Part shown: positions 1 to 7,761 of the stretch, piece by piece | Position numbering within the stretch: position 1 is the stretch's first letter | Layout of the letters: each line of letters begins with the position of its first letter | The notes under the pieces: generated by a model | The model's input: only the letters and a program-made list of their open reading frames with translations | The model's database searches: none | Told to the model about the DNA's origin: nothing | Assembly: GCA_001940855.1 (NCBI GenBank) | Contig: MSGS01000077.1 | Span: 1 to 41,726, forward strand | Direction of reading: 5' to 3' | Length of the DNA: 41,726 bases | Source of the DNA: Christensenellaceae bacterium Phil1 | GTDB lineage: Bacteria; Bacillota; Clostridia; Christensenellales; CAG-138 | Program-made: the position numbers and the translations under genes

Positions 1-113
1 TTCGCTACGCGAAACCCACCTCCCCTTTCAGGGCAGGCTTAATGTTTGAGTTTGTACCGCACCAAAAGGCTCCCTGCCCGGGGAGCTGTCGAACGAAGTG
101 AGACTGAGGGGTT
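1..113 (-). repeat. dispersed palindromic repeat, copy 1 (cut by window edge)
   Basis: Read on the minus strand it starts AACCCCTCAGTC, then a GGGAGCCTTTT core, then ATTAAGCCTGCCCTGAAAGG. The same order of blocks occurs at 17486-17618, 23307-23406, 23438-23716 and 41621-41726. The outer end continues beyond base 1. It lies downstream of the lipoprotein gene ending at 206. The core resembles a terminator. No coding frame is evident. Confidence 0.75.
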
Positions 114-152
114 GAGATAAGCCTTTGTTACACTTTTGCATTAAATAAAAAC

Positions 153-180
153 TCGCTCCCCTACTTTTGCAGGGGAGCGA
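153..180 (-). terminator. intrinsic terminator of the OB-fold lipoprotein gene
   Basis: A perfect 10-bp stem (TCGCTCCCCT / AGGGGAGCGA, loop 163-170) is followed on the minus strand by GTTTTTATTT. It lies 25 bp beyond the stop codon of the gene at 206-955. Confidence 0.8.
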
Positions 181-205
181 ATATTTTTCGAATTTTAGTT
201 TTTTA

Positions 206-955
206 TCACGCGGCGGGGGTCACGCTGGTGATGTGGGGATTGACGCCCTCGTACCAGTAGAGGAAGCCTTCCATGTCGATCTTGTCGCCGATGGATAGGT
301 TCTTCACGGCGTTGTAAACGTCGGTGGTGTTGTCGCACAGGTAGGATTCAACGGTGAAGGTGTAGGTGTTTTCGCCCAGGGTCACGTTGAAGTACAGGTC
401 GTCGCCGTCCTGACCGGAGCCGTCATACTTGTAAAGGTAAGCCACATCGTTGCCGTTCTCGTCCTGACCGGCGGCGGCAACGGTCATGCCCTTGAAGGAC
501 ACGAACTCGTTCTGATGCTTGATAAGCTCATCGGTGCCGAGCATGGAGGTAACGTCCAGCGCGTCGGCAATGAAATTACCTTCTTCAATTTCAAATGTAG
601 CGTCCATTATTTCAACCTCGCCGCACCACTCGGCCTTGTAGCCGGTCACCTTTATCTTGGTGCCCTTTTCCAGCTTGGCATAGTCCTCTTCGGAGCAGGC
701 CATGTTGTAAAGGAAGTATGCGCCGTCCTTGTCCTGGGTATAAACGGTAGCCTTGTCTTCCCACCAGGACTGCTTGGCCTGGACGTAGGTTTCTATAACG
801 ACCTGGGAATCAAGCTCCGCCGCAACATACTCGGCATGGGTCATTACGCCTTCGCCCTTCACATCTGCATCGGGCTTATCGGCGGCATTGTTTGCGCAGG
901 CGGCGAAGCCGGCCGCGAAGGCAACAACCAACAGGATAGCTAAGAACTTTTTCAT
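206..955 (-). CDS. secreted lipoprotein with OB-fold-like repeats
   Basis: The 249-residue product has a short signal peptide ending in a lipobox-like FAAC (Cys20), so it is probably lipid-anchored outside the membrane. After a charged linker the chain shows a beta-rich repeat at about 48-125 with the segment KGTKIKVTGYKAEW. A second repeat at about 145-245 has GDKIDMEGFLYWY. Both resemble the beta-barrel strands of OB-fold/BOF-type exported proteins. This fold call is my inference from pattern only, and the ligand is unknown. ATG is preceded by AAAAGGAG. The gene has its own promoter and a palindromic operator candidate upstream, and its own terminator, so it appears monocistronic. Confidence 0.75.
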   Translation of the reverse strand: MKKFLAILLVVAFAAGFAACANNAADKPDADVKGEGVMTHAEYVAAELDSQVVIETYVQAKQSWWEDKATVYTQDKDGAYFLYNMACSEEDYAKLEKGTKIKVTGYKAEWCGEVEIMDATFEIEEGNFIADALDVTSMLGTDELIKHQNEFVSFKGMTVAAAGQDENGNDVAYLYKYDGSGQDGDDLYFNVTLGENTYTFTVESYLCDNTTDVYNAVKNLSIGDKIDMEGFLYWYEGVNPHITSVTPAA

Positions 956-990
956 TTTTGTTCTCCTTTTTATTTTATGACGCCCGTTTT

Positions 991-1006
991 CCGTTACCGG
1001 TAACGG
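991..1006. promoter_or_regulatory. 16-bp perfect palindrome, candidate operator
   Basis: CCGTTACCGGTAACGG is a perfect palindrome just downstream of the predicted transcription start of the lipoprotein gene, where a bound repressor would block transcription. No regulator is encoded beside it. Confidence 0.45.
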
Positions 1007-1017
1007 GGGCCAATAAG

Positions 1018-1045
1018 ATTATAAAACAAAACAACAATAAATCAA
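1018..1045 (-). promoter_or_regulatory. sigma-A-type promoter for the lipoprotein gene
   Basis: On the minus strand TTGATT (1045-1040) and TATAAT (1023-1018) are 16 bp apart, leaving about 60 nt of 5' leader before ATG at 955. Confidence 0.55.
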
Positions 1046-1070
1046 TACAAAAACGCTAAATATAAACTTA

Positions 1071-2675
1071 TCAATCCCTTTTGCGGCGTTTTTGCTTCGC
1101 CTTGCCGTATGCGGCGTATGCAATAATAAGCGCCCACACCGCGCAAAGCCCCCAAATCAGCGCGCGGGAGGATGCGGGCAGCGGCCCAAGCTCCTCCTTG
1201 CCGCCCGCGGAGGCGGCGTTCGCATTGTCAAGGCGATAGAGCGATATAACGTCGCTGAACAGCTTTTGCATATATGCATCGTCTATCGTTTCCCTGCGGC
1301 GCACGGACTTCGCCGTGTTTTCAATAAGCTGGCCCGCCGCATCGCGAAGTGAGGCGGAGCCGTTGTAAACGGGCGTTGTGAACGTGTTATCCACGTTTTC
1401 AAGCAGCATATCGACTGCCTTCAGCTTAACCTCATAATGCTCGGCATCGTTGGCGTTGCTTGAAAGGTAGGCCAAATAGTCCGCATTGCTCCTTGCCGTA
1501 TCGGTAACGGGAACGTAGCCTTCGGTTTCGGAATAGGCTATCTGCACGCCGTCGGTGAGCAGATATTGGCAGAACAGCCACGATGCAAGCACCTCGCCGC
1601 TGTCCGCCTTGTTGAATACGCATACGCTCGGCCCCTGGGACATCATCTTTGGAGCATCGGGGTCAAGCTGGGGAACGGTGCGCACGGCTGTTTCAAAGCG
1701 CACCAGCTTATCTGCGCTTATGTCAGAAAGCGGGGCGTCAGTGCCCATCCATGTTGAGCCGGCGGTGGAGTCTATTGCGAATATGCATTGCCCAGCGTTT
1801 AGGAAGTTCGCCGGATAGCCCGATATTTTGAACGTTGAAAACGCGCCGCTCTTTGTATGCTCCGCAACGGTGTATAAAAGCTCCTTTGTTTGGTCGTTGA
1901 ACATAAGGGCGTTGCCTTCGCCGTCGGAATACTCCGCGCCGCTTTGCCTGAGCAGGGTTATCATCATGTTATCTGTCGATTTATATATGAACGGTATCAT
2001 AACCTTCTGACCGTTCACTTTATATGTGCCGTCCGCGTTTTTCTCGGTCGCAGCCTCCGCCACCTGCCATATAAAGTCCCATGTGAGCGTATCGGGCAGG
2101 GTGAAGCCCAGCTTTTCAACATAATCCCTGTTTATATAGCATGCCTCGGTAGAGCGCATGAAGGGCAGCGCATAATAATGCTCCCCTATGCGGCACTCCT
2201 CAAGATATTTTGAAACGAGCTGCTCCGTTTTCGGCGTTGTGAACTTCAGCTCGCTTCCGCCAAGGCCGTAGCGGCTGTCCGCCATAAGCTCATCCAGCGG
2301 GGCTACCACGTTCGTGCCGGTGAGATAGGTTGCAATATGGTCGGGATAGGTTATGCATATATTCGGCGTTGTGTTGGTTGCAATGTTTGTGATAACGTCG
2401 TTATATATTTTGCCGTAGTCCGTATACAGCCTAAGGTTTATTTTAATGTTTGGGTAAAGCGATTCAAAGTCGCGTATGGCCTGCTCGTATATCCTTGTCT
2501 GGTTCTTGTTGGTGTCGTTCTTGGCCCAGAAGGTAAGCTCGTATCGGCGCGATGTGTCGAATTCATCGGGCATTGCGAACGCATCCATGCCGCGGGAGCC
2601 GTGGCACGCCGTGAGCGCGCAGCAGAGCGTAATGAGCGTTAATATAAGGCTTATGGGTTTTATTGCGCGGCTCAT
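1071..2675 (-). CDS. ABC transporter extracellular solute-binding protein (family 1), with C-terminal membrane segment
   Basis: The 534-residue product has a lipoprotein signal (LTAC, Cys24) and a family-1 binding-protein body that starts YELTFWAKNDTNKNQTRIYE and includes the typical region around FESLYPNIKINL. It should capture an oligosaccharide or similar solute and deliver it to the two permeases encoded just upstream. Unusually, it also ends in a predicted membrane helix (about 504-523, ALIWGLCAVWALIIAYAAY) followed by a basic KAKQKRRKRD tail, so it may be anchored at both ends. Its ATG overlaps the upstream permease stop as ATGA, showing translational coupling. The binding protein is last in the operon rather than first. 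The substrate cannot be read from sequence. Confidence 0.88.
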   Translation of the reverse strand: MSRAIKPISLILTLITLCCALTACHGSRGMDAFAMPDEFDTSRRYELTFWAKNDTNKNQTRIYEQAIRDFESLYPNIKINLRLYTDYGKIYNDVITNIATNTTPNICITYPDHIATYLTGTNVVAPLDELMADSRYGLGGSELKFTTPKTEQLVSKYLEECRIGEHYYALPFMRSTEACYINRDYVEKLGFTLPDTLTWDFIWQVAEAATEKNADGTYKVNGQKVMIPFIYKSTDNMMITLLRQSGAEYSDGEGNALMFNDQTKELLYTVAEHTKSGAFSTFKISGYPANFLNAGQCIFAIDSTAGSTWMGTDAPLSDISADKLVRFETAVRTVPQLDPDAPKMMSQGPSVCVFNKADSGEVLASWLFCQYLLTDGVQIAYSETEGYVPVTDTARSNADYLAYLSSNANDAEHYEVKLKAVDMLLENVDNTFTTPVYNGSASLRDAAGQLIENTAKSVRRRETIDDAYMQKLFSDVISLYRLDNANAASAGGKEELGPLPASSRALIWGLCAVWALIIAYAAYGKAKQKRRKRD

Positions 2676-3547
2676 CCCTTCAATCCTCCCCTTGACACGC
2701 CTTCCATTATCTTTTTCCTGAAAATCAGGAACAGCGCTATAAGCGGCACGGATATCGCCACAACCGCCGCCATCATTGCGGGAATATTGTCCCGCCCGAA
2801 GCCGCCTTCGCGTATGGCCTGTATGCCGCCGGAAACGAGGAAATAGCTGCTGTCATCCGTTATAAGGCGCGGCCAAACGTAGCTGTTCCAGCATTCTATT
2901 ACTTTAAGTATTATCACCGTAACAAGCGTTGGGCTGCATATGGGTATAAGCACGCGGGTAAGGTACGCCATGTCCGATGCGCCGTCCACCTTGGATGCAT
3001 AATAAAGCTCGTCCGGCACCTGTGCAAAGTTTTCTTTAAGAAGGTATATATAGAATACGCTCGTTACGGAGGGCAGTATAAGCCCCGTGAACGTGTTCCT
3101 CAGCCCCCAGTCGGTTATGGTTACGAAGTTGGTTATTATAACAAGCTCGTTTGGAATCATCATAAGCGAAAGCAGCAGCGTGAACGCAATGCGCTTGCCG
3201 CGGAACTCAAGCCGCGCGAACGCGAACGCCGCAAGCGTTATAACAATAAGCATCAGCGCCGTTGTTACAACGGTGAAAAGCAGCGTGTTCATGAAATACC
3301 GCGCCAGCGGCACGGCCGTGAAAGCCTCCGCATAGTTTGCAAGCGTTGGATAAAGCGTGAAGAACTTGGGTATATATTCGGAATTATATGCGCCGTAATC
3401 CTTCAGGGACGTAAGCACCATCCAGTAAAACGGGAACAGCACTATTATTGCCCACAGCGCCAGGAAAAAGTATTTTACGCCCGTCCATATGCCATGCTTA
3501 ACTTTGGCCCTGCGGGTTATTTCGCCGTAATTATCGGAGTTGCGCAC
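2672..3547 (-). CDS. carbohydrate ABC transporter permease, MalG/CUT1 type
   Basis: This 291-residue inner-membrane protein has about six hydrophobic segments and the CUT1 permease EAA loop near residue 185 (DELYYASKVDGASDMAYLTR), which contacts the ATPase. The GTG start is favoured because AAGGAGG lies just upstream and overlaps the end of the preceding permease gene. It forms an operon with the MalF-type permease upstream (13-bp gap) and the binding protein downstream (4-bp overlap). No ATPase gene is nearby, so a shared MsmK/MalK-type ATPase encoded elsewhere is expected. Confidence 0.9.
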   Translation of the reverse strand: MRNSDNYGEITRRAKVKHGIWTGVKYFFLALWAIIVLFPFYWMVLTSLKDYGAYNSEYIPKFFTLYPTLANYAEAFTAVPLARYFMNTLLFTVVTTALMLIVITLAAFAFARLEFRGKRIAFTLLLSLMMIPNELVIITNFVTITDWGLRNTFTGLILPSVTSVFYIYLLKENFAQVPDELYYASKVDGASDMAYLTRVLIPICSPTLVTVIILKVIECWNSYVWPRLITDDSSYFLVSGGIQAIREGGFGRDNIPAMMAAVVAISVPLIALFLIFRKKIMEGVSRGGLKG

Positions 3548-3560
3548 GGTTCAGCCCTCC

Positions 3561-4451
3561 TTAATAATGCACATGCTTCTTGCTTATCATAAGGTTTATG
3601 CACGTTATGGTAAGCACAATGGCAAAAAGCAGTATTGCCGCGGCGGAAGCAAAGGAAGGATAGCCGCCGCTGTTGCCGTAAAGCATATCGTATATATAGC
3701 CGACTATGGTGTTCATGCCGGCGGCGTTAAGATCCGTGCCGAAAAGGGCCACGGCGTCGCTGTATGCCTTGAACGCGCCTATAAAACCGGTTATTACCAA
3801 ATAGAATATCATTGGGGATATCATGGGCAGCGTTATGCGCGTGAACATAGCCGCGCCCGTCGCGCCGTCTATACGGGCGGCGTTGTAATACGTTTCATCC
3901 ACCGATGCAAGCGCGCTTGTTAATATAAGCACCTTGAACGGCATAACTATCCAAACCGTGTAAAAGCTGAGCACGAACATCTTTGCCCAGTAAGGCCCGC
4001 TTATGAAGTCCACGCTTTTGCCGCCGAACCAGTTTATCATCAAATTGACAAGGCCTTCCGTATACGGCGTTTTTTTGAACAGTATCATGAACACCAAGCC
4101 TACCGCAAGCGTATTGGTAACATAGGGCAAAAAATATACGGTTTGGAAAAGATTCCTCAGTTTTTCTATGGAGCTTAGCGCAAGGGAGATGACAAGCGCA
4201 AGGGAGGTTGAAAGCGGAACGGTTATTATGACCAGCAAAAACGTATTTTTAAGCGCCTGCAAAAAATACGGATCGCGCAGAACATATGAATAATTATAAA
4301 GTCCCACGCCGAAAAAAGTTTGGGAGGCGGAATTGTACCCTTCTTCAAACGAATAGACAAAAACGTCTATCAGCGGGTATATCATAAACACGCCCAGGAA
4401 CGCCATTGCCGGCAGCAGATACAGCCATGCTTTCTTGCTTTGCTTTTCCAT
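3561..4451 (-). CDS. carbohydrate ABC transporter permease, MalF/CUT1 type
   Basis: The 296-residue product begins with a short cytoplasmic stretch and a first membrane helix (WLYLLPAMAFLGVFMIYPL), typical of MalF/UgpA-type permeases. The EAA loop is present (VDETYYNAARIDGATGAAMF). It is the first gene of the three-gene importer operon. The start ATG has no good Shine-Dalgarno sequence. Length and order match CUT1 importers for oligosaccharides, but no specificity can be assigned. Confidence 0.9.
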   Translation of the reverse strand: MEKQSKKAWLYLLPAMAFLGVFMIYPLIDVFVYSFEEGYNSASQTFFGVGLYNYSYVLRDPYFLQALKNTFLLVIITVPLSTSLALVISLALSSIEKLRNLFQTVYFLPYVTNTLAVGLVFMILFKKTPYTEGLVNLMINWFGGKSVDFISGPYWAKMFVLSFYTVWIVMPFKVLILTSALASVDETYYNAARIDGATGAAMFTRITLPMISPMIFYLVITGFIGAFKAYSDAVALFGTDLNAAGMNTIVGYIYDMLYGNSGGYPSFASAAAILLFAIVLTITCINLMISKKHVHY

Positions 4452-4504
4452 ACTAAGCCGCTTAGGATATAAACGGATCCTTTCGCTTTTATGCTTATTA
4501 CTAT

Positions 4505-4534
4505 ATCATACCGCGCCGTTTATTTCCACAGCAA
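4505..4534 (-). promoter_or_regulatory. possible promoter of the ABC importer operon
   Basis: On the minus strand TTGCTG (4534-4529) and TATGAT (4510-4505) are separated by 18 bp. The site abuts the terminator of the upstream gene. Confidence 0.4.
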
Positions 4535-4563
4535 AAAAGCCCACGCCTTTTGCGGCGTGGGCT
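4533..4563 (-). terminator. intrinsic terminator after the cohesin-like gene
   Basis: A perfect 10-bp stem (AGCCCACGCC / GGCGTGGGCT, loop 4548-4553) is followed on the minus strand by a run of six T. It separates the SpoIID-cohesin unit from the ABC importer operon. Confidence 0.88.
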
Positions 4564-4578
4564 GCTGATGAACTATGC

Positions 4579-5781
4579 TTATTCGGCCTTCATGGCGTTT
4601 TCGCGCTCCGCGCGGCGGCGGGCGATGCGTTCGCGGCGCTTCTGCTCCTCGCATTTATGATGCACAATAACGTATACAAGCGCGGCTGCAAGCAAAACGG
4701 CCACCGCTATCATTATATACAGCAGCGTATTGCTCGTGCCGCCGGCCGCGGGAGTTTCCGGCTCCGCCGTGGCGGCAGGTTCGGCGGGTTCGGGCGCTGC
4801 GGTTTCGGCGGGTGCGCTTGTGTCGATCACCGGGCGCGCAGGCATAACGGCGTAGCGCTGCATGGAGCTGTCCTCCACGCTGTATGTATAAAAGCCCGTT
4901 TCGCCCTTTGGGTTGCGGGCATAAAGCAGATATACTTCGCCCTGTGCGTCGCTCGATACCCATGCGCGGTACTGCGTTTCGTCTATGGTCAGCGTGGTTT
5001 CGCCGAAGCCCTCCGGCGCGCTCACGCCCTCATCAGGCTCAAGTATTATATAGGATTTTGATGTGCTGGATACAGTCCGGTAAGGATAAAGCCTGTCCTT
5101 CGCTTCATCGTATATGTAGTATCCGCCTATCGCGCCCGTGTCGTCCGTAACGTATAAGAGCAGCGGCGCGTCGCTGTCCGCAACCTCTGCGGCGGCAACG
5201 GTTTCGCCGTGGTAGGTATATTCGCTTTCCGTGTAGCGCGAAGGTATGGTCACGTTTTCTATGCTGCGCCAAACGAACATGTCGCCTTCCGCGCCTTCAA
5301 CGTTTTCGGCCTTAACGCCTTCCTTGGCGTAGCTTATGGGTTCGGGCGTGGGCGTGGGCTCAGGCCCGGGCAGTATTGTAACGGAAGCTTTCTGCTCCGC
5401 CGCGCCAAGCTCTTTGCCGCTGTAATTGAGTATCTTTGTGATGCTGAAGGCTACTTCCGCATTTCCTTCCGCAAGCGCCTTGAACGTTATGCGCGCACTC
5501 AGGCTGCTTTCGCCGCCCTTTGAAAGGGAAACCATGCTTATGTAGCCGTCCCCCGCGCCGCCTTCGGCTTCTTCAAAGCTTAAAAGGCTCGTGTCGTATG
5601 CGAAGCTGCCTTCCGCCGCGGCAAGCTTATCGCCCTTCAGGGTGATTGTCACGGTAACGGTGTCTCCTGCGCTTACCTGCGCCTTATCCGCCTGCGCGTC
5701 AAGTGAAGCGTCCGCATACGCCGCGGAGCAGATAAGCATTATCAAAAGGGATAGTATTACAGCCGTAAGTTTTTTCGTCAT
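4579..5781 (-). CDS. membrane-anchored protein with N-terminal cohesin-like domain
   Basis: The 400-residue product has a signal peptide (cleavage near AYA-D24) and a cohesin-like beta-sandwich at about 25-136. Visible hallmarks are VSAGDTVTVTITL, FAYDTSLLSFEEA and ITFKALAEGNAEVAF. A Pro-Thr linker (about 139-148), a beta-rich region of unknown family (150-315), an Ala/Pro/Glu-rich linker, a transmembrane helix (353-373) and a strongly basic cytoplasmic tail follow. The cohesin should therefore face outward on the membrane. The gene starts 6 bp after the SpoIID-dockerin gene, with AGGAGG overlapping that gene's end, so the two are co-translated. I infer that this protein anchors the dockerin of its neighbour. 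The cohesin call rests on pattern and context, not on a profile search. Confidence 0.78.
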   Translation of the reverse strand: MTKKLTAVILSLLIMLICSAAYADASLDAQADKAQVSAGDTVTVTITLKGDKLAAAEGSFAYDTSLLSFEEAEGGAGDGYISMVSLSKGGESSLSARITFKALAEGNAEVAFSITKILNYSGKELGAAEQKASVTILPGPEPTPTPEPISYAKEGVKAENVEGAEGDMFVWRSIENVTIPSRYTESEYTYHGETVAAAEVADSDAPLLLYVTDDTGAIGGYYIYDEAKDRLYPYRTVSSTSKSYIILEPDEGVSAPEGFGETTLTIDETQYRAWVSSDAQGEVYLLYARNPKGETGFYTYSVEDSSMQRYAVMPARPVIDTSAPAETAAPEPAEPAATAEPETPAAGGTSNTLLYIMIAVAVLLAAALVYVIVHHKCEEQKRRERIARRRAERENAMKAE

Positions 5782-5787
5782 GGTTAG

Positions 5788-7509
5788 TTAGCCCTCCTGC
5801 TTCAGCTTGCCGTCGCCGTTTATATGGCGCAGCAGCGTTATTATGTCGCCAAGTTCAATTTTGCCGTTGTGATCCGCATCCGCCGCGGCAAGGTACGCCC
5901 CGCCCAGCAGCTTTGTGTGCAGCATATGCTTCTGTATGGCGACTATGTCGTCCGTGTCTATTTTGCCGTTGCCGTCCGTGTCCCCGAATGTCACTATGGG
6001 AATATCGCAATACTTCGCGCCGTCCTCATAGCTTATCCTTACGAAACAGCCTGTGCCTACCGTGCCCGCTGTTTCCGCGCCCTTTGCGCTCATTATGCTA
6101 AGCGTCCCTCCGGCACAGGTCAGGTTTTTGAGCATATCCTCCGCGGTCGTGCCGGGAGCAACACCCGTTATGGCTGCGGCGGATACGGCGTATTTATCGC
6201 TTTCTATCCTTGGCGCGGATGCGTAATCCGTGAACGTGCCAAGCCTTGTGTCTATATAATAAAAGGCGAGTATTTCATCATAGCTTTGGCCAAGGCGGGC
6301 GCGTACCTGCGCGCTCCTTTGGCTCATGCCCACGCCGTGCCCCCAGCGGCGCATGGTTATGTTCCATCCGCCCTCTGTGCGCTCCGCGCCGCTCATCCTA
6401 AGCCGCGTTTTACGCGCGCCTATTTTCCCCAATGTATTGTTGAAGCTGCCGAAGGAAAGCTCGCCTATGGCAAGGCTTATTGTAAGCTGGCCCTCCTCCT
6501 GCCCGTTTGATACGGCAAGGGCAATATCAATTCGCGTATAGCAGCGGCTGCCGCCTTCATGCTCCGGCTCGGCCGGCGTTACCGCAATTGTTGAAAGCAG
6601 CGCAACACTTTCGCCCGCGGCTTCGTTTGCGGCGCGCTGAATTGCCGAGAGCACCTCAGCGTCCATCATGGCGCGCGTTTCGTCCGTGAATTCATCGGGA
6701 ATGAAGGAAAGCTCCTCTATGCTCGATGCGTTCATCAAATCATACGGGTCGTCAACTATGGCGTAAAACGGCTCGTCGCTGTCCCACACGTTTTTGGGCG
6801 TATCCGTCTGCCCGCCGTTTGAGGAGGAATAGTACGCCTCCACTATTTTGTTTTCATATGTCAAAAGCTCTCCCGCGGTCGCGTCCACGGCAGCTATAGC
6901 GCGGCGGTTCTTGCTTGCGTAGCCGTGATAGGTCTGGTCCTTTGAAGTATCCACCAAATCGTAGGAACGCGACTGATAGCGGTAGCAGCGGCTAAGTGCA
7001 AAGCTGCGCGCGCACACCGCCTGCGCCTTCAGCGCGTCTATGGGGAAGGAGTTGCTCATTTCGTTGGGCACAACGCCGTAAAGATACTGCTCCATGGGCA
7101 GCGTGTTTATGGCGCGCAGGCTGCCCTCCACAACGTCGAACGTTATATCGCCAAGGTATGTGCAGGTGCCGTGTTCGCTGTTCCTCAGGCGGATATAGTC
7201 CGTGCGTTCGCCGTAATGCGCGCTTTTTAGCGTGAGCGAAGGCGCGGTAACGGTTTTGTTCGCAAATTCAATGCTTACCCGCCCGCCTACGGCCTTAACG
7301 GTAAGCTCCTCCGTGCCTACTTTCACGCCGCTGTCCTCAAGCAGTGTAAACTCGCCCACCGGAGTGAACTTAAAGCTTGTCCTGTCGCCTATTGAAAGCT
7401 TTATGCGCACGTTTTGGCCGAAGCCCTCCGCGCCTTGCGCGAAAGCGGCCTGCGGCAGCATAAGCGCCAATATGAGCGCACACGCTATCAACCGATATCC
7501 TCTTTTCAT
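5788..7509 (-). CDS. SpoIID/LytB-domain secreted protein with C-terminal dockerin
   Basis: The 573-residue product has a signal peptide (cut near AFA-Q25) and a SpoIID/LytB domain spanning about 30-430. Family marks include LPMEQYLYGVVPNEM (Glu150), the block DALKAQAVCARSFAL, YYSSSNGGQTD and the later GHGVGMSQRSA. SpoIID-family proteins cut or remodel denuded peptidoglycan glycan strands or stimulate amidases. After a short beta-domain the last 65 residues (509-573) form a type-I dockerin with two calcium loops, DTDGNGKIDTDD and DADHNGKIELGD. A dockerin on a wall-remodelling protein is unusual. The start is ATG 7509, preceded by AAAGGGGG; an in-frame TTG at 7515 is less likely. The partner cohesin is encoded immediately downstream. 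Confidence 0.92.
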   Translation of the reverse strand: MKRGYRLIACALILALMLPQAAFAQGAEGFGQNVRIKLSIGDRTSFKFTPVGEFTLLEDSGVKVGTEELTVKAVGGRVSIEFANKTVTAPSLTLKSAHYGERTDYIRLRNSEHGTCTYLGDITFDVVEGSLRAINTLPMEQYLYGVVPNEMSNSFPIDALKAQAVCARSFALSRCYRYQSRSYDLVDTSKDQTYHGYASKNRRAIAAVDATAGELLTYENKIVEAYYSSSNGGQTDTPKNVWDSDEPFYAIVDDPYDLMNASSIEELSFIPDEFTDETRAMMDAEVLSAIQRAANEAAGESVALLSTIAVTPAEPEHEGGSRCYTRIDIALAVSNGQEEGQLTISLAIGELSFGSFNNTLGKIGARKTRLRMSGAERTEGGWNITMRRWGHGVGMSQRSAQVRARLGQSYDEILAFYYIDTRLGTFTDYASAPRIESDKYAVSAAAITGVAPGTTAEDMLKNLTCAGGTLSIMSAKGAETAGTVGTGCFVRISYEDGAKYCDIPIVTFGDTDGNGKIDTDDIVAIQKHMLHTKLLGGAYLAAADADHNGKIELGDIITLLRHINGDGKLKQEG

Positions 7510-7650
7510 GCTCAACCCCCTTTATATGAAGAAGCGTTTGATATAATCATACACGAATACGGAATCCGTCACAAGGGCATATTGCATGCATTTATATGAA
7601 CAAACCGTAAACGTTTAACCGCACGGAACGGCAATTTATGCCGCATATGC

Positions 7651-7679
7651 TTGACAATTCGGCTATAAACGGAGATAAT
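7651..7679 (+). promoter_or_regulatory. strong sigma-A promoter of the sphingoid-base-like operon
   Basis: Consensus TTGACA (7651-7656), a 17-bp spacer and GATAAT (7674-7679) lie 82 bp before the ATG at 7762. This is one of the best promoters in the window. Confidence 0.8.
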
Positions 7680-7761
7680 TAATGATCATAAGTTTTTGCT
7701 TCCGCGCTGCTTTATTATCATTTACGGGCGCGGCGGCGATATTTTATTTTGGAGGACTTAT

